From positions 48,847,925-48,911,924 of the forward strand of contig OZ023213.1 in assembly GCA_963995525.1 (NCBI GenBank): a stretch of 64,000 nt of DNA, given 5' to 3'. The translations under genes were made by a program, and so were the position numbers. A model generated the notes under the pieces. The model made no database searches, was not told the origin of the DNA, and was given only the letters and a program-made list of their open reading frames with translations. This stretch comes from Escarpia spicata. Its lineage: Eukaryota > Annelida > Polychaeta > Sabellida > Siboglinidae. How positions within the stretch are numbered: position 1 is the first letter of the stretch; each line of letters opens with the position of its first letter. Positions 23,895-35,025 of the stretch are shown here, piece by piece.

Positions 23895-24407
23895 CTAATA
23901 ATCTTGTAAAGTGTGTTTATCTGCAACTGTTTTAACTCTTCTGAACAATTTTGTATTGTCTGCAAATCTCAGTATTTTGCTAGATATGTCATTATCCAAA
24001 TCATTTATATTTACCAAGAATAATATAGGTCTCAACACTGACCCCTGCGGCAATCCACTCAAAACCGGTTTCCAATTTGAAATATCCCGCTCTACTATTA
24101 GTTTCTGTCTTCTGTGTGTCAACCATATTTCTAACCAGCTAATGACACCATTCCCTATACCATGCGCTTTAATCTTAAGCAACAATCTTTGATGTGGCAC
24201 ATTATCAAATACTTTCTGAAAATCTAAGTAGACAACATCCACTGGTGACCCATCGTCTAACCACTTTGTAATTTCTTCCAAAAAACATAAGTGACTGGTT
24301 AGACAAGATTTAGCTTTTAGGAACCCATGTTGAAAGTCATTTATTAATAATGTTTTACAATGAATTCCATCATGTGGTCTCTTATAAGCGTTTCTAGTAA
24401 TTTGCAT
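23895..24407 (-). pseudogene. CR1-like reverse transcriptase core fragment
   Basis: The longest open piece of the element above, 170 residues. It holds fingers/palm motifs in order: QHGF at about residue 27, YLDFQKVFDNVPH at 60-72, the PQGSV turn at about 120, and the palm catalytic loop FADN at about 148. The second catalytic Asp is Asn, which should abolish polymerisation (family knowledge). The upstream fingers motif is present only out of frame. Confidence 0.8.
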
Positions 24408-25704
24408 AAACTGATGTTAAACACACTGGTCTGTATTTATCTGTATTGCTACTCGATTCACACATTCTGGTTGGTTCCAAGACATGTTGAGCAAGAAAAC
24501 AGTCCTGTATTACAACCAGAAACTATTGGTCTTCACCTCCAGCAATCTCTAGTGATTTCCACTGAATACGTCGTTGATTTAATCACCCATTATAACACAT
24601 TCCCTTTTATTCAACTCCTATATAGCACTGTGTAGGTTTACGTCATCCTCCTATCGTATGCTAGGACAAAAAATTAAATAAACTAGTAATTCTTAGTGTT
24701 GGCTTTCAGGTAAATATTTTGCACCAATTAACTTTCTCATAATCTGCTTCACTTTTCAGTCTTACTTAATATGCATGTATATATTATTTAATATATATAA
24801 TGACCCCGCCTCCCCTTCTCACTTGTCAGTCCTTTGTAAAAATAACACCACCTGTTGGAGCTTGTTCAGTGTCTAGCATGCCTTCGGGTGATGATTCTGT
24901 GATGCCTATTATATATGGGTGAATATATGATTTCTAAATCGCTTCTTTTATTTACTATGCTTCTGGCATTGAAGCATATACATATACATTAATTTTGTTA
25001 TGGATATTAAGTTAACTCTTCCATGTAGATTTGCTCATTGGGGTGTCTCTATGTAACCTCCTGTGAATCTAGTTTAAATATTCAACTGTGCATGTACGTT
25101 CATCTATGCACCTGATGAAATCACTCTTGCGCTCCTTTTCCTGTCAGATGAAGCCCAACACTCATAAGCAGATCGTCCCTACCTACAAAGCCTGCCGACA
25201 TGTCTACAAAGCCGACCCCTTCCTCCATACGCAACTTTTGTTACAGTCTCAGTGAATATAGTCTCCTATATTTGCGAATGATGACCAGCTCTACTCGTTC
25301 TGTGACATCCTCTATATTTGCCCCTTGTTTAGTGTCTTGTTCAACTTCCTGATAATATAATCCCTCACGACCATTCGCAGTATCCTCTCGTTCCCATTAA
25401 CTACTGCATCTGCATCTGCAGTTCCTCAACACCGACCTGTTTACCGTCATGTTGCAGAACATTTTCTCTTCTTCCATCTGCTTTCTTCTCAGTCGTTTGT
25501 TTTACAGTCTTACTAACTGCTTCTGTCGTATCTACCTCTTGATCAGTTGTATCGCTTTCGCTTCTCTCCTCATTCTCTACAGTCTGCCCACATGGTGATT
25601 TGTCCCCACTGGCCCGATAATATTTCCTCTGCCGAGCACTTTTCCTCCGTCCTTCTGTTTTCTTCTTTTCACTTGTTCCTTCTGTTTCACAGTCTCACCA
25701 ACTA

Positions 25705-25899
25705 CTACAGATATTTAGCGTCTCTCACCACACCACCTGTCTCCTTCATTTCCACTGTATTACCACGTGATTTCCCTTCTTCGTTTGTGTTTCCCATAAA
25801 CACCCTAGCTATATCTTTCACATCGTCTACTTCCTTCTTTAGGCTTCTAACGTAAGCCAAATGTCGCGTTGAATTTACTTTCCGTTTGCAAGGCGCCAT
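25705..25899 (-). pseudogene. CR1-like ORF1 N-terminal fragment
   Basis: A 64-residue basic, Lys-rich frame starting MAPCKRKVNSTRHLAYVRSL. It sits where ORF1 of the CR1-like copy should start, and the following DNA continues in shifted frames to an esterase-like end. Assignment is by position and the downstream block. Confidence 0.4.
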
Positions 25900-26046
25900 G
25901 CTAGCTAGAATTGATTATTTTCTGATATAGTCAACTAATTCACTATATAGTCTTTATTGTGCACAAACGGTAATAGGGTAACTTGCACTGCAGTGGGCAT
26001 ATGCTCACATAATCATGTAATTCAGCAATGGGGACAAAAAGTTGTA

Positions 26047-26165
26047 TATATTAAACTAAAATATATGTATGTATGCATGTATGTATTTAAGCACATAATG
26101 TATATATGTATGTATGTACGTATGCATATTCTCTATAATGTATTTAGTGTATATATATATATAAG
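26047..26165. repeat. (TGTA)n-type microsatellite
   Basis: Interrupted TATG/TGTA tetranucleotides. Confidence 0.85.
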
Positions 26166-27432
26166 TATGTACGTACTTCGCATGTAAGTTTGAATATACG
26201 CCTACATTGAGTGTATATACTAAGATAGGCTAGCTGTGACCGAATGTGCCTATCACTTATATGTTCCGGGCTCCTGCTGTAAAATCCAAGGCGAATTGTC
26301 TCTACATACTTTGTTCACCAGTACAGCGAGGGCGTGGAAGCCAGAAATGTTCCCCGACTTGAATAAATGCACCAGTTAGCTTACACAATGTAGTTCATAG
26401 GCCTAAGCTATTGTCAACACCACTTCAATTATTTTTGTGTAATGTGCTTCTGCAAACGAGACTATTGTAACCCTTTCGGTGATGTTTATTACGACATACG
26501 CCACATTAGGCAGGGTGTTACACAGTTTTGATATGAAAATACATAACACGACAATTTGGATTGTTACGCGAATGCTGTCAATTATATTACAACCGAATGC
26601 GATTATTCTTGCTTTCATGACACATACCTAACTCGAAATGATTGCATGCTTTATGCATTACACAGTTTCACACTTTACACAAACTACACCACATCTAATT
26701 CGATGCATATAATGGATATTCAATAAACATTCTTGCTTGCTAGATATATTGCATGCTGTATATGCAAGAGACGTACAGTGTCAGAATCATTGGCCGATAT
26801 TTGTGAAACAATGGTTACATTTTAGGAGCTTCCGTGTCACATCTTTAATGTGTGAGTCATGTTACAAAGGTACAAGTATATATTTCTTAACATGTTACGT
26901 TCACATAAAAATGCAATAACGTGAAAACTATTCACAATGTTATGATATATGACAACAGATTTGTAGATAGTATTAAAATCTTGCTTACAATGACATCGAA
27001 ACAATAAAACTCTGTCGATCTCGTCAATATAAAAATCCCATCCGGGCCCTTAATGAAATAACAAAACTCCCAATCGACGAATAACCATAATGGGCTAGCT
27101 AACTGGCTAACAAAATATCAGTCCTGTACACACAAAATTGAAAAATTCTCGGAGAGAGAAACAAACAGAGACACATACTCCATTTTATTTAATGGATTTA
27201 GATAATTTTCATCGCACCGTTAATCAAAACCCTCTTGTCTTGTCGCCATGAGGGAAGGCAGTGAAGGAATGGCTTGAACAGAAACCGACGTTGGTAGAAA
27301 TGCTTGCCGGTAGCCTCTCCGGCGTCCTGGTGAAAATTAATAATTACTAATCCGACACAATCGTATCAAAGCATGTTGGCCTAACGAAGGACTCGGATTG
27401 TTTTGATGAATATTATAGGTATCACATTATAC

Positions 27433-27590
27433 ATGTGTGCTTGCGCGAGGGCGTGCGTACAAGCGTGCGTGCGTGTGTGCGTGAATGTGTGCCTGTGTGC
27501 GCGCGCGCGGTGGCTGTGTGCGTGCGCTGTTTATGTAGTACATGTGCGAGTGTGTGTGAATGTGTGAGTGTCCGTTTGCGAGTGTTTGTT
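27433..27590. repeat. GT/GC-rich microsatellite
   Basis: Interrupted GTGTGC and GCGCGC runs with GAGTGT variants toward the right end. Confidence 0.85.
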
Positions 27591-27894
27591 TAATTATATA
27601 TCGCAATATCATCTCGTTGCAGATCCTACTCTCCCTCATCTACCGAACCTTCCGTCCGTGTTTCGAAGGCATCAGCACAACTGACCCGGTACAAGCCACC
27701 ACAAGTTAACATAGGGGATACAACAACATTTTGAACTCTGCCTTAGGCGCCCAAATAAAAGAGCGATGAATAATAATAATAAATTGCGTTTCCTTCTAGT
27801 TCTGATCTGATTTGATGTTAGTAGCCAGTCACTAAATACGAATTAGAAAGGAATACTGATAACCGATACTACTTATTGCAGACAACATACCGCA

Positions 27895-28225
27895 AACAAG
27901 AATGGACACTCAACAGTTTTCATCTTCTTTGCCTGCGAACAATCGTTGGCGTTAAATTGCATGTTAAAATTACTTATCTCGAGGTCCTGCAGCGCTACAA
28001 GTGAACGCCACTAAGTAACATTCTCAAACGCAGACGCCTACGATGGCTTGGACAGGTACAGCGTACGCCCAGTGACCGCCTCCCAAAGTCAATGTTCTAT
28101 GGTGTGTCGACTGAGGGTAAACGTCCAGTAGGCAGACCCAAATTAAGATTCAAAGATGTCGTCAAGAGAGATCAAAAAGACTACGGTATTGACCCCTTTT
28201 GTTGAGGACAAAGTCATCTTGCGAG
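27895..28225 (+). pseudogene. LINE reverse transcriptase C-terminal fragment
   Basis: A single plus-strand frame reads LNSFHLLCLRTIVGVKLHVK, then a TGA at 28002, then LKRRRLRWLGQVQRTPSDRL and GKRPVGRPKLRFKDVVKRD. This is the typical thumb/C-terminal region of animal non-LTR reverse transcriptases (conserved Arg-Leu-x-Trp-Leu-Gly and Gly-Arg-Pro motifs). No catalytic region is attached; at the 3' side it runs into the 12-bp minisatellite. Confidence 0.75.
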
Positions 28226-28289
28226 CCCGCCTTTCAAATGACACACACCAGATAAACCAGGAAACCAAGAGTGAGAGACGTCATGTCCT

Positions 28290-28575
28290 CAAGCCTTCAC
28301 TACAACCATCATTCCATCCACCACTCCAACCTTCACTCCAGTCATCACCCCAGCCATCGCTCAAGCTATCACTCCAACCACCACTCCAGCCATCCCTCGA
28401 CTAATCACTCCAGCCATTATTCCAGTCACCACTCCAACCATCACTTTAGTCATCACTCCAACCAACCATTCAACCATCAATCCAGCCATCACTCCAGTCA
28501 TCATTCCAACCATCCATCCAACCATCACTCCAATCATCCATCCAACCATCACATCTAGCCATCACTCCAGCAGAG
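28290..28575. repeat. 12-bp minisatellite (CACTCCAACCAT-type)
   Basis: About two dozen degenerate 12-bp units. Being a multiple of three, it gives a long His/Ser/Asn-rich frame on one strand and a Met/Val/Gly-rich frame on the other; these are repeat artefacts. It separates the plus-strand LINE fragment from minus-strand LINE fragments. Confidence 0.9.
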
Positions 28576-28900
28576 GCACTGGTCTATGTACCACTTCGAC
28601 TTGTCCTCTTTACCCGAATGTTTGGTGGCTTCGTAAGTTGCAATGTGCAGTGAATCGCAGAGTGGTCTGACATTATGTTGGATGTATGTTCTTACGTTGT
28701 TAAGAAACACATCACAGGAACGATTTATTAGCAAATCGAGTGTGGGTTCATCAGCAACTGTCGGGTCTTCTACATTCTGTGCCAGATCTGCAGCTTCCAA
28801 GATGTCTAGAAAGCGGTTCGTGTCGTAGTTTTAGTCATAATCTATCTGCAAGTTAAAATCCCCAACAGTCAACATGTTTTGTGGATCCATCGCCATAGTG
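28560..28900 (-). pseudogene. LINE endonuclease fragment
   Basis: Minus strand: MLTVGDFNLQIDYD (the GDFN motif of APE-type endonucleases), a stop, then RFLDILEAADLAQNVEDPTV and PTLDLLINRS, followed by a degraded region where the SDH motif would lie. These are consecutive motifs of the C-terminal half of a Jockey/CR1-group endonuclease. The N-terminal half is absent. Confidence 0.65.
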
Positions 28901-28954
28901 TTAGTCAAATCACCAAACATTAGGAGTTCTAGAAACTCCAACTTTGTAAACCGT

Positions 28955-29420
28955 GTCAAATGCTGCTAATAAATCATTACGAAGTACATAACAAACGGCA
29001 CTTCACAATTCTTGTCGAGACCACCAGCAATGTCATGCCGGACACGCAACAGGGCAGTCTCCGTACTGTGAAACATCTTATATGCTGAATGCACTGCAAC
29101 ACATTTTTCTAGGATTTTGCCGATAAACGGTATTTTGAAGACTTGTCTGTAGTCTTTTAAAAGATCTTAGTCGAGAGTGTCAGTTTTATAATTTCTGTTC
29201 TGAGAATGTTCGGAAATAGTCCTTGCATGACGCTATTGCTCGTTGTGCCATCAGAGTGGGAAAGTCGATATGTAGTGTTTTCTTCAGATCATTGAGGTAG
29301 TAATCCAAATTGCATATCTTTCAGGGGCACAGTCTGAAGATGTTCCTCATTTCCTCTTCAGTGGTAGATAGCAGTCTCGATAGAGGTGGATACGAGTTAC
29401 GTGCCAACATCGATGATGTA
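28955..29420 (-). pseudogene. LINE reverse transcriptase N-terminal fragment, upstream of the endonuclease piece
   Basis: Minus strand, in several frames: a stretch ending in NDLKKTLHIDFPTL, degraded fingers motifs, then SIYKMF-type and FHSTETALLRVRHDIAGGLD, the conserved motif before the first palm aspartate. It breaks off at that palm block and is followed directly by endonuclease sequence, the reverse of normal LINE order. The protein cannot be read in one frame. Confidence 0.6.
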
Positions 29421-29451
29421 ATTAGAATATCACCTTTTCGAAGTTCTGCAG

Positions 29452-29575
29452 AGAGAGACAGAAATAGAGAGGGAGAGAGAGAGTAAGAGAGAGAGAGAGA
29501 GGGGGGGGGTGTAAAAGATAGAGAAAGAGAGTAAGAGAGAGAGAGATAGTAGGAGAGAGAGAGAGAGTTTTAAAA
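29452..29575. repeat. (GA)n microsatellite
   Basis: GAGA runs with a G9 tract. Ser/Leu-rich frames on the minus strand are artefacts of it. Confidence 0.9.
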
Positions 29576-29599
29576 GTCGAGATGTAGGCCATGGGCAAG

Positions 29600-30200
29600 G
29601 ACAGAACATTAGGGCCACCCGTACACTTTAGTGACAAATGCTCATTTTTGGCTAAACCTACATCCCTAGAGATGGAAACTAGGTCATAGCATTGCAGAAC
29701 TTGCAGCATTCTGTGACAGATCGCACTGTTTAACACTATCCTCATTTCCACGAAAAGTTTACTATGAAATTACTAAAGGGATGGCCATGCACAAACCGTT
29801 ATAAAATAGTTATTATTCATTTCAGGAATAAGAACATTCAGCACAATATCGCTGTTGTGTCATGTTTCGCATATATAAAAACTATGTTAATATCTTTTCA
29901 TAGAAAACTTGTTGCCGAAATAGGGAAAGGATTAACAAGATTGATTTCACACCGAAATATATGCGTGCTACAATGCTAATAATTTAATCGGTGTGAAACA
30001 AAACGCATCACCAATGTCGTGTTCAATACTCCTGAGATAAATTATTCTATGATTACTTGCATATGGCCACCCATTTTGCAATTTCACGGACCACTTGTTG
30101 TCATGGAAATGGAGAAAAGGTTAATAAGAGTGATTTTATACGGAAATCTGTGCGTGCTGCAATGCTACCACCTACTGTCCATGTGTAAGGACGTAAGCCA
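29600..30200. repeat. Three copies of a 90-bp coding-like block, one inverted
   Basis: Minus strand 29751-29630 encodes MEMRIVLNSAICHRMLQVLQ then CYDLVSISRDVG; plus strand about 29905-29976 encodes IGKGLTRLISHRNICVLQC; plus strand about 30100-30195 encodes MEMEKRLIRVILYGNLCVLQ then CYHLLSMCKDV. The peptides align clearly, more so than the DNA, so they were probably coding. I do not recognise the family. Confidence 0.5.
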
Positions 30201-30240
30201 ACATTCTGTTGTATTTGGAACCTTGAATGAGGATGCATGA

Positions 30241-31670
30241 GGTAATTAGCCAGAACTGTTGTCGAAAAAACTGAGTGGCGTGCTTTCCATTTTGAGGTGT
30301 GGTACATAAAATGTGACAAATAACCACAAGTCAAGGGCATCTCTCACAGTCGCCCTATGTTACGACCGTTTAAGGCAACGCATGATTGCTGGCTGTGGTC
30401 AAACGTGTCACATTGACGTCGGAGTGGAGAGACCTCGAAGGTTGGATCACATGAGCAAATTGCAAGCAATGCGGCGGCATTGTTTGCGGAAGATCAGGCT
30501 CATCAGAAGTACGACGGAGCCGCGCCTGGTGAACAGAAAGCAACATTTTAAGTGTAATTATTGTCACAAAGTGGTTTGAGTAGAATTATTCTGGCTGGCA
30601 AATTAAAGGATTAATCAATAAACTAGGCACAAATGTCCTTGTATGGTGTTGCCATCCCTCGAAAGCTTACACTAGGGCCATCTTGCGACCAAATATTACA
30701 CTAGGGCCATCTTGCGACGAAAGCACAAGTCATATTATCGACTGGCTAACACATTCTATTTGATTAATTACACTAATGTTACGACTAGAAACGTCAAATT
30801 TAGTATGAATAGAATTGACTTAACCTAACCGCTAATGTGGTGCTATTATAAGTCACTATTAGTGACATTAGAAGGAGTTAGTAGCGTGAGTTAGGAAGGT
30901 TGTTTATTGCGCAGGGCATGTGCGAGTAAATGGTTCACACCTCATGTCTGAATGGAATATTTGTTTTATTAACATAATGTGTTAAGTTGTGAATGGTAAG
31001 ATATGTTATTATTATCGTTATTTCGTCTCAATTCAGGGATTCTGATGATATTAAATTTAGATGTGATCGAGGTAATTTGAGGATTTTCATGAGTTGACAA
31101 TTGAGTGTTTATTACGCAAGAATGTTTGTTTTTAAACCAACGAGTTGAATAGAGTTTGACCATAGGTTCTAGAGATTCGGGAGCGAAGTTTATAGGATGG
31201 TTTAGTTTGTGTTAAGTTTTGGTATCGGCTAGTTAGACTTCCTGCGCTTGGTCGCCATTAGAGTAATTAAGATAATTACGGCCATTTTACAGACAGACGA
31301 CTGTGATTGCATTGCTGTGTGCTAGTGTTATCTTGTCTCCGTGACACGGGACTTATTTTCGACCTGTTTTTTGTCGCCCGTGTGTTGAAGGTGTAACTGC
31401 ATCAATGTCTTAAATGCAGCCAGGGTAGTTTAATAGTTGCGTTTGGCTACTTGGGAGAATTTCCAGTGGCAACCGTGATGGCTCTACAAGACTGAATTAC
31501 TTCGAAGCCGAGAGAATCCGTTCGTCCATTATCGCTCAAGGACAAGATTGGTTATTGCTGCTGATACAGCTGATTCGTGTCGTTTATTGTACACCGTGAA
31601 GACCAGAGGGTGGGTTTTGTAGTTCGTATTCCCTCACTTCTCGAAAATTCAGAGTATCAATTGTCAATTC
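30241..31670. other. Unassigned DNA
   Basis: An 88-codon plus-strand frame at 30313-30579 ends in a CxxC (KCNYCHK) but has no recognised fold. TTACACTAGGGCCATCTTGC occurs twice, 31 bp apart (30666 and 30697). Nothing else is supported. Confidence 0.4.
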
Positions 31671-31678
31671 GTTCTCCG

Positions 31679-31815
31679 CGTGACCCCTGTCGACTCCCAC
31701 CGTGTACCGTCGTACTACCGCATACCTTCGTTCATCACGTGACGCCTGTCAACGCCCAGCGTGTACCGTTGTACTGCCGCATACCTTCGTTCATCACACT
31801 CCCACCGTGTACCGT
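31679..31815. repeat. 59-bp minisatellite, left part
   Basis: Just over two units containing CGTGACGCCTGT, CCGTGTACCGT and CATACCTTCGTTCATCA; 59 bp between successive CGTGAC. Interrupted by the MITE at 31816-32291 and resumed after it. Confidence 0.8.
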
Positions 31816-32291
31816 TGTCGCGCTTACATTTATCCGAGTGATGTTTATCTGCATATGTAAGGCATAATATTTGGCACCAGTAGATCACGTAATGATAAAT
31901 AATATCCAGTAGTTAAATATGTTTCGTTTGTTGTCGTAATACGAGCGTTATAGTTAGAGTACATAATTATAATTTGCTGTTTCAGATTTGTGACCAAGTA
32001 TAAGAGTAAATCACGTGACGTGTGCGTGGAGGAAACTGTTTTACGACAGAAATTGTTTATGTCTGTGGGAAGCAAACATTTTATAATTGAAGTATATATA
32101 TAATATATATACACATATAAATATATATATAAATATATATATTTATATATATACATATAAATATACATAAAGCCCGGATAAATGAAAACGCGACAGTCGT
32201 AGCTGGTGTTAAATACATTCCCCTAGATACGCGCACGCGCAGAAACGTCACCCGGATATTATTTAACGCCCGGATAAATGTAAGCGCGACA
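31816..32291. mobile_element. 476-bp MITE with perfect 21-bp terminal inverted repeats
   Basis: Left end 31816-31836 begins TGTCGCGCTTACATTTATCC and right end 32271-32291 is its exact reverse complement. A degenerate third copy of the terminus lies at about 32172-32195. The centre is AT-rich with a (TA)n stretch (32094-32170) and no protein. It sits inside the 59-bp minisatellite. No clean target duplication is visible, so the superfamily is left open. Confidence 0.65.
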
Positions 32292-32460
32292 CCAGCGTGC
32301 TGCCGCATACCTTCGTTCATCACGTGACGCCTGTCGACGCCCCCCGTGTACCGTTGAACTGCCGGATACGGTCGTTCATCACGTGACGCCTGTCGACGCC
32401 CACGGTGTACCGTCGTGCTGCCGTATACGTCCGGTTTCTTCACGTGACGACCCTCGAAGA
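32292..32460. repeat. 59-bp minisatellite, right part
   Basis: Two to three further units (CGTGACGCCTGTCGACGCC at 32323 and 32382, degenerate at 32441). Confidence 0.8.
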
Positions 32461-32830
32461 CCGTCGTGCCGAGATACGGCCGTATCTTCCTTGTGTAGTT
32501 ATAGTAGGCGGCTTAGCCTTGTCATTTTAAATTCGTCGGAAATGCCGGAGTTGTATGTTGTATCCCCCGACATACCCCCGCAATCGGGGTGCGTAAATGC
32601 TCGTTATGATTAGTTACACTGTACTTCACGACTCTCTTCGTGGGTGAACAATAACACTTTGTTATTATTTCTTATCACATGTTTATATGTGTATATACCT
32701 GTACATGTGATACATTACTTTGTAACGAGGAAATCCTTTAATTGTTGACCAACTCATATTTGTACTCCTTTATTTGGCTTATTGTACTTATTAAATGGTT
32801 ATTCCACTTGGATTCTCACATAAAACCCCC
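32461..32830. other. Unassigned spacer between minisatellites
   Basis: No gene or repeat recognised. Confidence 0.4.
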
Positions 32831-32832
32831 AT

Positions 32833-33332
32833 GTGTTGTGTCATATTCCTGGTCTACCCACCCTTGTTGTGTCATATTCCTGGTCTACCCATCCTTGTTG
32901 TGTCACATTCCTGGTCTACCCATCCTTGTTGTGTCATATTCGTGGTCTACCCATCCTTGTTGTGTCATATTCCTGGTCTTCCCATCCTTGTTGTGTCATT
33001 TTCCTGGTCTACCCATCCTTGTTGTGCCATATTCCTGGTCTACCCATCCTTGTTGTGTCATATTCCTGGTCTACCCATCCTTGTTGTGTCATATTCCTGG
33101 TCTACCCATCCTTGTTGTGTCATATTCCTGGTCTACCCATCCTTGTTGTGTCATATTCCTGGTCTACCCATCCTTGTTGTGTCATATTCCTGGTCTACCC
33201 ATCCTTGTTGTGTCATATTCCTGGTCTACCCATCCTTGTTGTGTCATATTCCTGGTCTACCCATCCTTGTTGTGTCATATTCCTGGTCTATCCATCCTTG
33301 TTGTGTCATATTCTTGTTCTACCCATCCTTGT
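32833..33332. repeat. 31-bp minisatellite, about 16 units
   Basis: Highly uniform units of TGTCATATTCCTGGTCTACC followed by CATCCTTGTTG. The period is 1 modulo 3 and the unit has no stop in any forward frame, so all three plus frames are open for over 200 codons with a 31-residue period. That is a mathematical consequence of the repeat rather than evidence of a gene; no promoter or family similarity supports translation. Confidence 0.95.
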
Positions 33333-33427
33333 TGCACCTGGACCTTTGTCACGAGTCAGTCACATTTGGTGCCGCCAGTCCACGAGCCAAATTTGTGACA
33401 ATTATATTGTAATTTTAGTCATTTTTA

Positions 33428-33992
33428 TTAATGCTGGACATGTAAAATCAATGCCCAGGGCCTGACTGTGTATGTTAATGCTGGACATGTAAAATCAATG
33501 CCCAGGGCCTGACTGTGTATGTTAATGCTGGACATGTAAAATCAATGCACAGGGCCTGACTGTGTATGTTAACGGTGGACATGTAAAATCAATGACCAGG
33601 GCCTGACTGTGTATGTTAATGCTGGACTTGTAAAATCAATGCCCAGGGCCTGACTGTGTATGTTAATGCTGGACATGTAAAATCAATGTTCAGGGCCTGA
33701 CTGTGTATGTTAATGCTGGACTTGTAAAATCAATGCCCAGAGCCTGACCGTGTACGTTAAAGGTGGACGTGTAAAATCAATGCTCAGGGCCTGACTGTGT
33801 ATGTTAATGCTGGACATGTAAAATCAATGCCCAGGACTTGACTGTGTATGTTAACGGTGGACATGTAAAATCAATGCCCAGGGCCTGACTGTGTATGTTA
33901 ACAGTGGACATGTAAAATCAATGCCCAAGGCCTGACTATGTATGTTAATGCTGGAAATGTAAAATTAATGCACAGGGCCTGACTGTGTATGA
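33428..33992. repeat. 47-bp minisatellite, about 12 units
   Basis: Units contain TTAATGCTGGACATGTAAAA, TCAATGCCCAGGGCC and TGACTGTGTATG. It starts about 100 bp after the 31-bp array and shares no sequence with it. Confidence 0.95.
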
Positions 33993-34552
33993 GGACAATA
34001 TAACACATTACAATAACATTTTGTTGTCCCGTTAAGTGAAATTTGCGTGCAACATTCATTAAAAAAAAAAAATACGCAGTAAAAAGCGGTTTCTATTACA
34101 CAATAATGAAAAAACTAATTGTCTGAATGCTTAATTGCCTAGTTGTCTAATTGCCTAATTGTGGTCGTCGCACCACATATAAATAGCATCATAGTGTAAT
34201 GAGAATTTGTGACAAAACCTGAAAGTGCAGGTTCATGACTGCAAGCCAAGTTCCTTGGATGACTTTTGAGAGAAGCCAAATACTGCCTCGCAGAGTATAA
34301 CACACGCCGAACTCTTAACAGTAATCCATTCAATGCCTAAGCGTGTCAAGGCTGCTATTTCAGCCAGAAGAGGTGCTGCTCGATATTGATATAAGCTACA
34401 AATAAAGAATGGAACAAAATTAGAATGACAATTTCTTCAATCGTTAACTTTGTTTAATTTAATAAAATAAAATAAAACAGATTTATTGCCTATTAACTGA
34501 AAAAAAACTACGTATATTTACTGCAAAGTCGTGAATATTGCTTAACATAATC
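33993..34552. other. Unassigned DNA up to the assembly gap
   Basis: No gene recognised. Its last bases show no match to the sequence beyond 44158, so the palindrome cannot be followed across the gap on this side. Confidence 0.4.
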
Positions 34553-34752
34553 NNNNNNNNNNNNNNNNNNNNNNNNNNNNNNNNNNNNNNNNNNNNNNNN
34601 NNNNNNNNNNNNNNNNNNNNNNNNNNNNNNNNNNNNNNNNNNNNNNNNNNNNNNNNNNNNNNNNNNNNNNNNNNNNNNNNNNNNNNNNNNNNNNNNNNNN
34701 NNNNNNNNNNNNNNNNNNNNNNNNNNNNNNNNNNNNNNNNNNNNNNNNNNNN
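34553..34752. other. Assembly gap, 200 N
   Basis: Exactly 200 undetermined bases, a round number that suggests a placeholder of unknown true length. The left arm of the giant inverted repeat starts at the first base after it. Confidence 0.99.
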
Positions 34753-35025
34753 GGAACGATAATAGGGCCATAATTCCACAATGCTACATTGCTGATTTCT
34801 GACTTTCGATTATCCATTTACGCCGAGATTGTCGAATTCTGACTTTCGATTATCCGTTTACGCTGTCATTGTGCAAGATTGTTGTCAAATAATTCACTAG
34901 AATGGCGTTTCTCCAAAATATTTTCTCCCAAAAATTTTCGCCAACATATTTTCTCGAAAAGATAATCTGGCACAAATTGCACTCAGTGACCTAAGCTAAG
35001 CAACTTGTAAATACTGAAGTATCCC

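Larger units (their letters stand above)
23190..25900 (-). pseudogene. CR1-like LINE, near full span but heavily decayed
   Basis: Read on the minus strand the order is ORF1, endonuclease, reverse transcriptase. ORF1 remnants span 25899 to about 25080 and end with DDLLMSVGLHLTGKGAQ, like the last block of the SGNH esterase domain of CR1 ORF1. Endonuclease remnants: FNARSIVNKRSDLE near 24960 and CVIMGD followed by a stop near 24590, where GDFN should be. Reverse transcriptase: 24407-23895 (NDFQHGFLKAKSCLT, VVYLDFQKVFDNVPH, LSGLPQGSVLRPILFLVNIN), with the catalytic loop as FADNTK instead of FADD. The C-terminal region continues in several frames to about 23190. Sections are missing between endonuclease and reverse transcriptase. 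Clade call rests on motif style. Confidence 0.8.
25901..27894. other. Unassigned DNA with microsatellites
   Basis: Contains a TGTA-type tract (26047-26165) and a GT/GC-rich tract (27433-27590). No gene recognised; minus-strand frames across the GT tract are His/Thr/Ala-rich by composition. Confidence 0.4.

Noticed and set aside
28271..28558. His/Ser/Asn-rich protein
   Set aside because: A 12-bp minisatellite gives an endless frame on both strands.
34483..34817. Open frames across the gap
   Set aside because: They consist of undetermined bases.
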